NCBI RefSeq assembly: GCF_003289645.1
Contig: NZ_QLYX01000018.1
Span: 1 to 64,000, forward strand
DNA from: Actinomadura craniellae
GTDB lineage: Bacteria; Actinomycetota; Actinomycetes; Streptosporangiales; Streptosporangiaceae
Direction: 5' to 3'
Length of the DNA stretch: 64,000 nucleotides
Shown in pieces: positions 8,601-16,122 of this stretch. A program made the translations under genes and the position numbers. The notes beneath the pieces are model-generated. The model did not search any database. It saw only the letters and a program-made list of their open reading frames with translations, and was not told the DNA's origin. The first letter of the stretch is position 1; each line of letters begins with the position of its first letter.

Positions 8601-9576
8601 CCGGCTCGAACTGCGGCTGGGCGACCCGTACGAGTCGGAGATCGACCGGCGGCTCGCCGACAACGTGCCCGCGGGCCGGCCCGGCCGCGGCCTCACCCGG
8701 GAGGGGCTGCACTTCCTCACCGCGCTGCCCCGGGTGGACGGCCGCGGCACCACCGACGACCTCACCGACGGTGTCGCCGCCCTGGTCGAGGCGATCGGCG
8801 GCGCGTGGCCGGGGCCGGCCGCCCCGCCGGTGCGGCTGCTGCCGGGCCTGCTACCCGCGACCGCGCTGCCGCCGGTCACCGAGACCGGCTCCCGGCTGCC
8901 CATCGGCATCGACGAGACGAACCTGGCGCCGGTGTCGCTGGACATGACCGCCGACCCGCACTTCGTGGTCTTCGGCGACACCGAGAGCGGCAAGTCCAAC
9001 CTGCTGCGCCTCATCGCGGAGGGGATCATCGCCCGGCACACCCCGCAGCAGGCCCGGCTCATCTTCGTCGACTACCGGCGGACGCTGCTCGACACGGCCG
9101 ACACCGACCACCGCATCGGCTACGCGGCCTCCGCCGGAGCGGCCGACAAGCTGATGAACGACGTGCTGGGCGCCCTGCAGGTGCGCCTCCCGCCGGCGGA
9201 CCTCACCGCGGACCAGTTGCGGTCCCGCTCGTGGTGGCAGGGCGCGGACCTGTACCTCATCGTGGACGACTACGACCTGGTGGCCACCTCCGGAAACCCG
9301 CTGCTGCCGATCGTCGACCTGCTGCCGCAGGCCCGCGACATCGGGCTGCACCTGGTGCTGGCCCGGGCCATGGGCGGGGCCGGCCGGGCGCTGTTCGACC
9401 CGGCGATCCAGCGGCTCAAGGACATGGCCGCGCCCGCGCTGATCATGTCCGGCAACCGGGAGGAGGGGGCGCTGTTCGGCGACATCCGTCCCACCCGGCT
9501 GCCCCCCGGCCGCGGCACCCTCGTGGATCGGCGCTCGGGGGCGCGGCTCGTCCAGACCGCCTGGCTGGGTGAGTGA
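5608..9576 (+). CDS. eccC: Type VII secretion motor ATPase EccC (three FtsK/SpoIIIE domains)
   Basis: EccC is the hexameric ATPase that recognises WXG100 substrates and powers export. The 1322-residue single polypeptide has two membrane helices at about 38-80, then three ATPase domains with P-loops GATGSGKS (484-491), GAPRSGKS (838-845) and GDTESGKS (1123-1130). Walker B is DE in domain 1 (D597-E598) but DN in domain 2 (D948-N949) and DD in domain 3 (D1220-D1221). This fits the known division in which domain 1 provides catalysis and domains 2-3 bind nucleotide or signal peptide. The start is GTG with a nearby GGA-rich ribosome site. It is divergent from eccD across a 170-base promoter region. 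Confidence 0.96.
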   Translation: MSTIFIRRPERRPSPRIPQGEILLEPPPEIPETISQGFTQALVYLPMAASGAAMGMMFLGGSGAGNPVMYAASGLFALSMVGMAFGTMGQGAGERRQRLNGARRDYYRYLGQVRKKVRTAARRQREALEWAGPAPEALWSTVMTHRLWERRTGDADFGHVRIGRGPQRLALELVPPETKPVEDLEPMCAGALRRFIRAHSVVPDLPVAVSLPSFDRILPTGDAAASRDLVRAMIGQLTAFHTPDDVRIAVCAAPGRLAHWEWAKWLPHCLHPTERDAAGPRRLIASSLAELERLLGDELTGRPRFGGPLGADDLPYHVVIIDGGLLSPDSQIAAEGIKGVCVVDLDGSAAPTRDSTTLRLHAEPDRLDMLRRDHTGKDVATPLGRADRFSPVQAEGLARQLAPLRAGAADEPEQQNALAADLTLTSLLGLRDVTAIDLAETWRPRAARNRLRVPIGVDADGRPVELDIKESAQGGMGPHGLVIGATGSGKSELLRTLVLGLATTHSTETLNFVLVDFKGGATFLGLERLRHVSAVITNLADELPLVDRMHDALHGEIVRRQELLRATGNHASLRDYERAREQGAPLPPVPTLFVVLDEFSELLSAKPEFIDLFVMIGRLGRSLGVHLLLASQRLEEGRLRGLDTHLSYRIGLRTFSAMESRVVLGVPDAYELPAQPGNGYLKFDVTGMTRFKAAYVSGPAEDEQPAERATGSAAPRHVVPYTAGHVPIPAVARPVDPHPERPRAESEETLFDLVVGQLAGQGPKAHRIWLPPLEESPALDRLLPPLATVPGRGRTTAGGEAHGRLAAVVGVIDRPFDQRRDPFWVDLSAGAGNVGVVGAPRSGKSTMLRTLIASLAFLHTPQEVQFYCLDFGGGALRGLSGLPHVGGVATRLDADRVRRTVAEVSAVLEEREREFGERGIDSIAAYRRMRAAGEIRGDGFGDVFLMVDNWLTVRQEYEHLEPVITDLAARGLGFGVHVIISTGKWSEFRMGIRDLLGTRLELRLGDPYESEIDRRLADNVPAGRPGRGLTREGLHFLTALPRVDGRGTTDDLTDGVAALVEAIGGAWPGPAAPPVRLLPGLLPATALPPVTETGSRLPIGIDETNLAPVSLDMTADPHFVVFGDTESGKSNLLRLIAEGIIARHTPQQARLIFVDYRRTLLDTADTDHRIGYAASAGAADKLMNDVLGALQVRLPPADLTADQLRSRSWWQGADLYLIVDDYDLVATSGNPLLPIVDLLPQARDIGLHLVLARAMGGAGRALFDPAIQRLKDMAAPALIMSGNREEGALFGDIRPTRLPPGRGTLVDRRSGARLVQTAWLGE

Positions 9577-9578
9577 GT

Positions 9579-10802
9579 TCAGGCTCCGATCGTGCCCACC
9601 GGGCGCGCCTGCGGCTCATCGTCGCCCTCCTCCGAGACGGCCGTGTTCGCGGTGACGGGTGCCGCCCGGCTCGGTCGCCAGCCCCGGCGGCGGCCCATGG
9701 GGACGAAGATCCCGCCGAGCGCGGCGATCCCGGCCAGCAGGAGGGCGGTGCCCGTGACCGCGAGCGCGATGCCGCGGGTGCGGTGGTCGGCCGGGGCCGG
9801 TGCGGCGAGTTCCACCCGTCCGCCCGGTGGTCCGGCGGGGCCCTCCCCAGAAATCACGGCGGTGACCGCCGCCACCGGGTTGATCATGCCCCGGCCGCTG
9901 CCCTGCCCGACGTTGCCGTCCGCCGTCACCCGGATCCGGTGCAGGATCTGCCGGTGGTCCAGTTCCGGGTGGTAGGAGCGGACCAGCGCCGCCGTCCCGG
10001 AGACGTAGGCGGCGGCGAAGCTCGTCCCCTCGGCCCCGGGGTGGTACCCGCCGGTCCATGCCGTCGGCACCGCGGCGCCGGGCGCCCCGACATCGGCCCG
10101 CGTCACCGTGTCGGAGGTGCCGGCGACCGCCCCCGCCGGGCCCAGCGAGGCGACCGAGAGGACGCCCGGGTAACTCGCCGGGTAGGCGGGACCCGCGGAC
10201 CGCCCGTCGCCGTCGAGGTTCCCGGCCGCCGTGACGATCAGGGCGTCCCTGGCCTGCGCGTACTGGACGGCCTGGGCGAGTTCCGGGCTGTTGCCGGTGG
10301 TGATCGAAATGTTGATCACCTTGGCCCGGCGGTCCGCCGCAGTACGGATCGCCTTCGCCAGCCGCGCGCCGCCCGCCCGGTCGCTGTCGGCGTCCTGCTG
10401 CTTGATGACGATCAGTCTCGCCTCGGGGGCCACCCCGCTCAGCGGGACGCCCGCGGCGGCGAGGTCACGGCCGCCCGCCAGCGCGGCGACCCCGGTACCG
10501 TGCCCGACGCAGTCCCGCTTTCCCGTGCCGGTCAGGTCGACGAACTCCGTGATCCGGCCGGCCAGCATCGGGTGGTCCGGCTGGACGCCGCTGTCGATGA
10601 CCGCGACGGTGACCCCCTTACCGCGCGTCAACGCCCACGCCCGCTGGAACCCCAGCCGCCGCTGCGCCCACGACTCGCCCTCGACCCGGGGGCTTCCCTT
10701 CGGGGGCGTGCAGAGGGGAGCCGCGCCCGCCGTGACAGGCGAAGCGGTCTGCACCAGCACTGCCATGCATCCGATCACCACCGCCGAGCGCGCTACCCGC
10801 AT
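9579..10802 (-). CDS. mycP: Mycosin, T7SS-associated subtilisin-like serine protease MycP
   Basis: MycP is an extracellular, membrane-anchored S8 protease required for stability of the T7SS complex. From the ATG at 10802 the product is 407 residues: signal peptide (about 1-28), catalytic domain with Asp70 (VIDSG), His101 (GHGTG) and Ser261 (GTSFAAA), and one C-terminal membrane helix at about 345-368 followed by a cytoplasmic tail. The longer frame to 10880 adds 26 residues before the signal peptide and was rejected. GGGAG lies 9 bases before 10802. It converges on eccC with only 2 bases between stops, which is unusual, since mycP is often in line with eccD/eccE. Confidence 0.93.
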   Translation of the reverse strand: MRVARSAVVIGCMAVLVQTASPVTAGAAPLCTPPKGSPRVEGESWAQRRLGFQRAWALTRGKGVTVAVIDSGVQPDHPMLAGRITEFVDLTGTGKRDCVGHGTGVAALAGGRDLAAAGVPLSGVAPEARLIVIKQQDADSDRAGGARLAKAIRTAADRRAKVINISITTGNSPELAQAVQYAQARDALIVTAAGNLDGDGRSAGPAYPASYPGVLSVASLGPAGAVAGTSDTVTRADVGAPGAAVPTAWTGGYHPGAEGTSFAAAYVSGTAALVRSYHPELDHRQILHRIRVTADGNVGQGSGRGMINPVAAVTAVISGEGPAGPPGGRVELAAPAPADHRTRGIALAVTGTALLLAGIAALGGIFVPMGRRRGWRPSRAAPVTANTAVSEEGDDEPQARPVGTIGA

Positions 10803-10839
10803 TCCGCGGCTCCCGTCGGCTCGGAACCTCCGACGGGCA

Positions 10840-11778
10840 TCATCGGCCATCTCGGGCGTCGAGGAGACCGAGCAGGGCATGCACCGCAGGTTTCTTGGTC
10901 TCCTTGTGCAGAAGCTCGGTGAAACGGGCGTCGCCCAGCACGCGGCGCTGGCGGGCGAGCCAGGCCAGATCGCCCTCGACCTCTTCGTGGTCGAGTTCGG
11001 CGTGGACCATCAGGGCGCGCATGGTGTGGCCCACCGCCCGCTCCGTCTCCTCGGTCTCGGTCAGAAGAATCCCCAGCGCCCTGTCAGCCCGCGCCCTCCG
11101 CCGACGGTCGGCACGCTCTTCGGCCCGGCTCCGGGACTTCTCGTAATGCGCCAATGCGGTGGCGTGCTCTCCTCGCTCATGAGCAATCGCGCCAAGGCCG
11201 TACTCGATCACGACCGGATCCGACTGCTCATCATCCTCGGGGAGGAATCTCCACCGGACGCGATCCTCGATCGCGGCATCGCCCTTCTGTACAGCACGGC
11301 GAATCGCCTCGCCAACGAGTTCTCGCAACTCCTCGTGGGCCTCCAGCTTCCCGAGGAGAACGCGCACACGGCGCCCCGCACGGTCCACCAGAACCAAGTC
11401 CAAACTGGTTCGGATAAGGCCGAACATCGCATCCTTGGGCGCGGCCATCCGTACCGCGACCAACTCGTGAGTGTTCACCCACCTGCGGCGATGCCGCAAC
11501 CAGTCATCGCCGATGGCGAGACCGCCACCATCCCAAACCGCAAAAAACCCGGCCAATAACGCAAAAGCCCAAATAACCGACCACATGGTCGGATCTCGGA
11601 CCCATTCAACTCCCAGGCTGAGGAATGTCGAAGCGACAACGCCGATGGGAACGATCATCAAGCTGGCCGGCAAGAAAGTGGACCAATCATATTCGGTCCA
11701 CGCTAATGCCGGCCCTCGCCCCGGCGGAGGAGTGGGCCCTCCGTCTCCGGTTCCCGACCTGGTCGGTTGCTTCCCCAT
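10840..11778 (-). CDS. Membrane protein with helical-repeat C-terminus; putative partner or immunity protein of the adjacent effector
   Basis: The ATG at 11778 gives a 312-residue protein. A hydrophilic Pro/Gly N-terminus is followed by two membrane helices at about 37-60 and 65-85. A soluble region comes next, with a segment resembling a PH-like beta domain (about 95-150), then an Arg/Glu-rich helical region with TPR-like spacing (about 185-300). The start lies 2 bases after the stop of the preceding putative effector gene, so the two are translated from one message. No named family is recognised. Immunity or dedicated accessory function is inferred only from the tight coupling and membrane location. 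Confidence 0.7.
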   Translation of the reverse strand: MGKQPTRSGTGDGGPTPPPGRGPALAWTEYDWSTFLPASLMIVPIGVVASTFLSLGVEWVRDPTMWSVIWAFALLAGFFAVWDGGGLAIGDDWLRHRRRWVNTHELVAVRMAAPKDAMFGLIRTSLDLVLVDRAGRRVRVLLGKLEAHEELRELVGEAIRRAVQKGDAAIEDRVRWRFLPEDDEQSDPVVIEYGLGAIAHERGEHATALAHYEKSRSRAEERADRRRRARADRALGILLTETEETERAVGHTMRALMVHAELDHEEVEGDLAWLARQRRVLGDARFTELLHKETKKPAVHALLGLLDARDGR

Positions 11779-11780
11779 GT

Positions 11781-13007
11781 TCAAGGCCTCGGCCAAGCCA
11801 TGCGCGTCACACCGTCGCGAACTCCCGTATAGGTGTCTTCGACACCATCGACGACGTCGTCCCCCCACTGATCGATAACGAAGCCGGTACCGGCGCCCAC
11901 CAGGACACCTCCTGCCACGGCCCAGCCCCCAGGGGTTCCCGCACCGATGAGAGCAGCGGTGGCACCGGCACCCGCGAGTGTGCCACCGATCCCAGAGGTG
12001 GTGGCGTGAACGGGGTGTTGCCCGCCCTTGACGGCCAAGGTCACGGACACCCCGGTGACCACCCAGCCCGCTATGGGAACCCTTCCAGTCCAATTACCCG
12101 CGTAGGTCGGGTCGAGAAGGGCGCGACCCAACGAACTGTCGAGCGCCCGGGAGAGTTGGGTCTTCATCATCCCCAGATGAAGATCATCGGCTGTGTGCTG
12201 CGCCTCCGTCGCGCCGGCGATCGCCCCGTACCTGCTGAGGTCGAAGTTCTTGCCGGCAAAATTCGGGTTGTGCTGCAGCAGGCCGGCATGTCGCAAGAAT
12301 GACTTCGCCGCCCGGTCGGCCTCCTGAGCGGCATGCCTGAAGGCGCTGAGCCGGGGCGAAACTGCACCGGCGAGACCGACGCCAAAGTTGGTGATATGGA
12401 AGTACTTGTTGGTGTCCAGCGACTTCCAGAACTTGATGTGGAGCTTCTGGGCCGTGCTCTCCTTCTCTCGGCATGAGACCACGATCTGAGCGGCCTGGAG
12501 GTAAGCCTTGGCTTTGGCCAGGTACGCGTCGTAGGCCTGCTCGTAGGCGCTGAACTGACGGTGGTACTCCGCGGAGTAGGGGCCCGCCGGCCGCGGTACC
12601 CGGGCGCCGGGGCTCAGCAGGTTCCCCTGGGGTCCGCCCGCCGGTGGGTTGGGCGGGGTGCCCGGCTCGGCGATGGTGGTGGCCGTGGTGGCCAGACCGG
12701 CCCTGGCCGCGATCTCGCGGGCCCGGCCCATCTCGGCCTTGCAGCCCGCCAGGTCGTCCGCGTACCTGTTCAGCGCCTTGGCGGCACCCTCCAGATCCGC
12801 CAGCAGCGCCTCGGCGCCCGGTCGCGTCCCGGCCAGCACCGTGCGGAATCCGTCGGCCGAACGGCCCGTCCAGTCGTCCTGGGAGTCGACCCGGGCCCGG
12901 TGGATGTCGGCCACGGTGCGGTCGGTCTGGGCGGCGACCGTCATCAGCCACCGGGCGGTGGCGCGGAGAGCGGTGGGGTCTCCCTTGACTTCGATGTCCA
13001 GTGGCAT
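11781..13007 (-). CDS. Putative T7SS effector: WxG N-terminal domain with glycine-zipper-like C-terminus
   Basis: This 408-residue protein starts with an ESX-like helical domain (1-110) that carries W46-T-G48. A Pro/Gly linker (about 115-150) and a helical, Tyr/Lys-rich middle (150-290) follow. The C-terminal region (about 325-388) is dense in Gly and Ala with GxxxG spacing and a hydrophobic character, like membrane-inserting glycine-zipper segments. This layout matches that of LXG/WXG polymorphic toxins, in which an export domain is followed by a toxin module. It sits between an EspC-like small protein (10 bases upstream) and a membrane protein (2 bases downstream) within the T7SS locus. Toxicity is not shown by sequence. 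Confidence 0.65.
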   Translation of the reverse strand: MPLDIEVKGDPTALRATARWLMTVAAQTDRTVADIHRARVDSQDDWTGRSADGFRTVLAGTRPGAEALLADLEGAAKALNRYADDLAGCKAEMGRAREIAARAGLATTATTIAEPGTPPNPPAGGPQGNLLSPGARVPRPAGPYSAEYHRQFSAYEQAYDAYLAKAKAYLQAAQIVVSCREKESTAQKLHIKFWKSLDTNKYFHITNFGVGLAGAVSPRLSAFRHAAQEADRAAKSFLRHAGLLQHNPNFAGKNFDLSRYGAIAGATEAQHTADDLHLGMMKTQLSRALDSSLGRALLDPTYAGNWTGRVPIAGWVVTGVSVTLAVKGGQHPVHATTSGIGGTLAGAGATAALIGAGTPGGWAVAGGVLVGAGTGFVIDQWGDDVVDGVEDTYTGVRDGVTRMAWPRP

Positions 13008-13016
13008 GGCCCGTCC

Positions 13017-13349
13017 TCACGGCGCCGGCGCGGGGCCGCACCGGTTCGGGGTGATGACGATCTTGGCGGCGCCTTCCGCGTTCTCGTACACCTGGCGGTT
13101 GTGCGCCACCGTGCTCGCGTAGACGTTCAGGCCCTCGACCAGGTCCCCCAGCGAGTTGCAGAACAGGCCGAGACCGGCCGCCACCAGGGCCGAGCAGATG
13201 CCGGCGTCCGGAGCGGGCGGCATACCGGCCGCCTTGGCGTCCAGAGCGTCGCTCGCCGCGTCCAGGCGTCTCGCGATCCGGCCGTGCACGCCGGGGGTGA
13301 GCATGTAGCCGTCGCCGCCCCCGGGCGGCGGAAAAAGTCCGTCGTTCAT
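13017..13349 (-). CDS. Small EspC-like T7SS-associated protein
   Basis: This 110-residue protein is mostly helical, has no signal peptide, and has a Gly/Pro start. Near the C-terminus is Y-E-N-A-E, fitting the YxxxD/E T7SS signal, preceded by a helix with periodic hydrophobics as in EspC-family and ESX-associated partner proteins. The gene ends 9 bases before the putative effector, so it may form the second half of a WXG-like heterodimer with the effector N-terminus. It overlaps the upstream gene by 4 bases (ATGA), showing translational coupling. Two Cys residues (52, 64) are present. Confidence 0.65.
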   Translation of the reverse strand: MNDGLFPPPGGGDGYMLTPGVHGRIARRLDAASDALDAKAAGMPPAPDAGICSALVAAGLGLFCNSLGDLVEGLNVYASTVAHNRQVYENAEGAAKIVITPNRCGPAPAP

Positions 13350-13654
13350 GATTGCGCACCCCGCTGTTTCGGAATCGAGTGCCGAACAGGGATTGGATCA
13401 CCCATATCCCGCACTATTGTGTCCACCCCGCAAACACGCGCCAGTTCCTCAATCCCAGCAGAGCGGTCAACCTGGAGCGAGACCCATGACTGACCCTGAC
13501 CACATGCGGCCATCAGCCGGTCAAGGGATGAGAAGACGAGCATCGCCTCCCTACCGCCCTCGATCTTTATAAGGGCAATGACCACAGCCTCATCTCCTGG
13601 TGAGAAAGCCCCTGTCGGAAGATAGACGACTTCAACCTGGGACATATCGCTCAT
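13346..13654 (-). CDS. SAV_915-like (SseB-type) small protein
   Basis: The ATG at 13654 gives a 102-residue soluble protein. A beta-strand-rich N-terminal half is followed by a segment of the type xxRLMAACGQGQSWVSL that resembles SAV_915-family and SseB-type domains, found near secretion or regulatory genes in actinomycetes. SseB was linked to type III effector handling in enteric bacteria, but no function is known for this family. The frame could extend to a non-ATG start at 13684. Neither start has a good ribosome site. The stop overlaps the start of the EspC-like gene by 4 bases, so it heads the effector unit. Confidence 0.6.
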   Translation of the reverse strand: MSDMSQVEVVYLPTGAFSPGDEAVVIALIKIEGGREAMLVFSSLDRLMAACGQGQSWVSLQVDRSAGIEELARVCGVDTIVRDMGDPIPVRHSIPKQRGAQS

Positions 13655-13735
13655 CGATATCACGCTATACCGCGTGGAAAGCAACGAGCGCTCTTAATTC
13701 ACGACTGGTTCCGCGTCGCGTGAGCCCAGGAACGG

Positions 13736-13776
13736 CGAACCCCGCCGCCCGCGGATCAGGTGGGCGGCGGGGTTCG
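13736..13776 (-). terminator. Hairpin terminator after the sulfurtransferase operon
   Basis: A perfect 15-base stem (CGAACCCCGCCGCCC at 13736-13750 and its complement at 13762-13776) with an 11-base loop lies just past the stop of the DUF1416 gene. It is well placed to end the minus-strand sulfur operon. It may also end transcription arriving from the other side. Confidence 0.75.
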
Positions 13777-13790
13777 GTGGACCCGTAGGG

Positions 13791-14099
13791 TCAGATCGCG
13801 ACCTCGAGGGCGGCGACCTCGCCGGTGACGGCGGTGACCTGGTTGTCGACGCTGACGCCGCCGGCGGCGAGCACGCGCACCGTCCAGTCGCCGTCGGCGG
13901 CGAAGAAGCGGAAGACCCCCTCGTCGCCGGTCACGACCTCGGCGGTGAACTCGCCGGTCGAGTCGAGCAGCCGGGCGTAGGCGCTGGACACCGGGGCGCC
14001 GTCACGGGTGACCGTGCCCTGGATGACCGCCTCGTTGGCCAGATCGACGGTCGCGGGCAGGCTGGCGGTCTGGGCGGGGGCCGCGCATCCCTGGGACAT
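13791..14099 (-). CDS. DUF1416 domain protein, sulfurtransferase operon
   Basis: This 102-residue protein is an all-beta transthyretin/carboxypeptidase-regulatory-like fold typical of DUF1416. A short Cys-containing N-terminus (MSQGCAAP) is followed by a domain with VIQGTVTRDGAPV and GDWTVRVLA. In actinobacteria this family is almost always encoded directly downstream of the rhodanese-type sulfurtransferase, as here (33 bases). Its role is not established. A scaffold or sulfur-relay function for the N-terminal Cys5 is a guess. It is the last gene before the terminator at 13736-13776. Confidence 0.88.
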   Translation of the reverse strand: MSQGCAAPAQTASLPATVDLANEAVIQGTVTRDGAPVSSAYARLLDSTGEFTAEVVTGDEGVFRFFAADGDWTVRVLAAGGVSVDNQVTAVTGEVAALEVAI

Positions 14100-14132
14100 T
14101 GTTCCTCCTTCTCCGCCGCTCGGCGGGGTTGC

Positions 14133-14972
14133 TTACTTGGGCTCGCCGAGCTCGATCGGGACGCCGACCAGCGAGCCGTACTCGGTCCAGGAACCGTCGT
14201 AGTTCTTCACGTTCGCCAGGCCCAGCAGCTCGTGCAGCGCGAACCAGGTGTGCGAGGAGCGCTCGCCGATGCGGCAGTAGGCGATGGTGTCCTTGGCGAG
14301 GTCCACGCCGGCCTCGGTGTAGAGGTCGCGCAGCTCGTCGTCGGACTTGAAGGTGCCGTCGTCGTTGGCCGCCTTCGACCAGGGGATGCTGCGCGCGGTC
14401 GGCACGTGGCCGGCCCGCTGCGCCTGCTCCTGCGGCAGGTGGGCGGGGGCCAGCAGCTTGCCCGAGAACTCGTCGGGCGAGCGGACGTCGATCAGGTTGT
14501 TCTTGCCGATCGCGTCGACGACCTCGTCGCGGAAGGCGCGGATGGCCAGGTCCTGCTCCTGCGCCTTGTAGTCGGTGGCCGGCCGGGTCGGCACGTCGGT
14601 GACCAGCTCGCGGGAGTCGAGCTCCCACTTCTTGCGGCCGCCGTCGAGCAGCTTGACGTTCTGGTGCCCGTACAGCTTGAAGTACCAGTACGCGTACGCC
14701 GCGAACCAGTTGTTGTTCCCGCCGTAGAGGATCACCAGGTCGTCGTTGGCGATGCCCTTGCCGGAGAGCAGCTGCTCGAAGCCCGTGCGGTCCACGAAGT
14801 CGCGGCGGACGGGGTCCTGCAGCTCGTTCTTCCAGTCGATCTTCACGGCGCCGCGGATGTGGCCCTTGTCGTAGGCGCTGACGTCCTCGTCGACCTCGAC
14901 GAGAACGAGCCCCGGGTCATCGAGGTGGGCCTGCACCCATTCGGCGTCGACCAGAACGTCGGAGCGGCTCAT
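14133..14972 (-). CDS. Thiosulfate sulfurtransferase (two-domain rhodanese)
   Basis: The protein transfers sulfane sulfur from thiosulfate to thiol acceptors or cyanide. The 279-residue product has two rhodanese domains: an inactive N-terminal one (about 5-130) and a catalytic C-terminal one (about 150-275) with the active-site loop CRIGERSSHTW. The loop is the form typical of actinobacterial CysA/SseA proteins, and the domain-1 signature DKGHIRGAVKID is also present. The ATG at 14972 overlaps the stop of the upstream DUF4395 gene by 4 bases. The longer frame running upstream overlaps that gene and is not used. The leader peptide upstream suggests cysteine-responsive control. Confidence 0.93.
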   Translation of the reverse strand: MSRSDVLVDAEWVQAHLDDPGLVLVEVDEDVSAYDKGHIRGAVKIDWKNELQDPVRRDFVDRTGFEQLLSGKGIANDDLVILYGGNNNWFAAYAYWYFKLYGHQNVKLLDGGRKKWELDSRELVTDVPTRPATDYKAQEQDLAIRAFRDEVVDAIGKNNLIDVRSPDEFSGKLLAPAHLPQEQAQRAGHVPTARSIPWSKAANDDGTFKSDDELRDLYTEAGVDLAKDTIAYCRIGERSSHTWFALHELLGLANVKNYDGSWTEYGSLVGVPIELGEPK

Positions 14973-15406
14973 GCGGGGACCTCCCTGTTGGGGTGATTTT
15001 TCGGATTGAAGCGTTGGATCAGCAGATACATCTCGCAGCCGAGGCAGAACCCGAACGCCGCGTTCAGGAAGGCCGCGCCCAGCGCAAGGGCGGTGGCACC
15101 GATGCCCAGCCAGTGCAGGTCCGCGACATAACCGACCGTGCCCACCAGGCCGAAGACCAACCCAACCCCTTGGGCGAACCGGGGCGGGGCCGCGGCCTCG
15201 AGTTCCCGGGGCGGGCCCAGCCGGGGCCGGATCAGCGTCTGGTAGAGCAACCCGTACGGCGCGTATCGCAGCCCCACCAGGGCCCCTATCGCGAACACCA
15301 CGGTCTGGACGGCCAGCAGCGGCCAACTTCCGGTCACCAGGACGACCACCAGGACAACGGTGGTGATCGCTGCGGCCAGTCGCTGCCCACGCGGATCTAC
15401 CTGCAT
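14969..15406 (-). CDS. DUF4395 integral membrane protein
   Basis: This 145-residue protein has four hydrophobic segments (about 12-28, 30-48, 80-98, 100-125) and a conserved GFCLGCEMY motif in the last helix. The C-x-x-C pair is characteristic of DUF4395 and related membrane proteins that accompany thioredoxin and rhodanese genes. A role in membrane sulfur or thiol transfer is plausible but unproven. It is the first full-length gene after the cysteine leader peptide and is coupled by a 4-base overlap to the sulfurtransferase. Confidence 0.88.
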   Translation of the reverse strand: MQVDPRGQRLAAAITTVVLVVVLVTGSWPLLAVQTVVFAIGALVGLRYAPYGLLYQTLIRPRLGPPRELEAAAPPRFAQGVGLVFGLVGTVGYVADLHWLGIGATALALGAAFLNAAFGFCLGCEMYLLIQRFNPKNHPNREVPA

Positions 15407-15466
15407 CGGAAGGCTCCTGGGGCCAGGGTGCGTGCGGGAGGCTGGGGGAATTCGGGGTGCGGTGCC

Positions 15467-15553
15467 TCAGACCGTACGACAGAGCGAAGCCGAGACGCGG
15501 CAGAAGTCGACCGCGCGACGCTTCGTGAGCAGCTGCTCCGTCCAGTAACGCAC
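15467..15553 (-). CDS. Putative cysteine-responsive leader peptide (28 codons)
   Basis: A GTG at 15553 starts a 28-codon frame whose C-terminal part reads LLTKRRAVDFCRVSASLCR, ending 60 bases before the DUF4395 start. The pattern T-x-RRAVD-x-CRV-x-x-x-x-CR is that of the small leader peptides placed upstream of sulfur-assimilation genes in actinobacteria, where ribosome behaviour at Cys codons is thought to control downstream expression (shown for mycobacterial cysteine attenuators). Two Cys codons are present (residues 18 and 25). The same frame extends to an ATG at 15646 that overlaps the upstream stop, but the conserved part supports the short form. Confidence 0.7.
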   Translation of the reverse strand: MRYWTEQLLTKRRAVDFCRVSASLCRTV

Positions 15554-15642
15554 GGACCCGATGGTAAGCGGCTCGCCGCCCGATGTCACCCTCGTCTTGC
15601 TCCACGAGACGGTGACATCTATCTCCCCGCAGGTCAGAGCCC

Positions 15643-16074
15643 TCATTCGGGAATCGCCTCGGCGAGCGCGGCGATGACGTCGGCCTTGCGTGGCTGCCCC
15701 GCGGCCCGGCGGACGACCCGCCCGGAGGGGTCCAGGACGAGGACCGTGGGGGTGCGGAGGACGTCGAGCCGGCGCACCAGGTCCAGCCGGTGCTCGGCGT
15801 CGATCTCGACGTGCACGACGCCGCCGACCATGCCGGCGACCTCGCCGAGCACCCGCCGGGTGGCCCGGCAGGGCGCGCAGAACGCCGTGGAGAACTGCAC
15901 CAGCGTGGCCCGCTCCCCGAGCTCGGCGCCCAGGTCTCCGGCGGCCAGCGTCTCCCGCACGGCGGCTCCCTTCGTCACCGGGACGTCCCGCAGCCTGCCG
16001 TCGCGCCACCGCCGCACCAGGCCGAACACCGTCGCGGCCAGCAGGACCGCTCCGGCGACCACCGCTCCCGTCAT
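15643..16074 (-). CDS. Membrane-anchored thioredoxin-like protein
   Basis: The ATG at 16074 gives 143 residues: one N-terminal membrane helix (about 2-18), then a thioredoxin fold with the active-site motif F-C-A-P-C-R (about 60-65) and the cis-proline region RTPTVLVL. The CAPC motif indicates a thiol-disulfide oxidoreductase or redox sensor. Its position upstream of the leader peptide and the DUF4395/rhodanese genes matches the actinobacterial sulfur cluster. Long frames extending further upstream lie over the anti-sigma gene and were rejected. Confidence 0.85.
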   Translation of the reverse strand: MTGAVVAGAVLLAATVFGLVRRWRDGRLRDVPVTKGAAVRETLAAGDLGAELGERATLVQFSTAFCAPCRATRRVLGEVAGMVGGVVHVEIDAEHRLDLVRRLDVLRTPTVLVLDPSGRVVRRAAGQPRKADVIAALAEAIPE

Positions 16075-16122
16075 GTCCGCTCCCAACACCGCGGCCCCCG
16101 CGGAACTTCCCTCCCCCCTCGC

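Noticed and set aside
15467-15646. 59-codon gene starting at the ATG overlapping the thioredoxin stop
   Set aside because: Only the last ~20 codons match the leader-peptide pattern; the upstream part has no conserved features, so the 28-codon form is listed.
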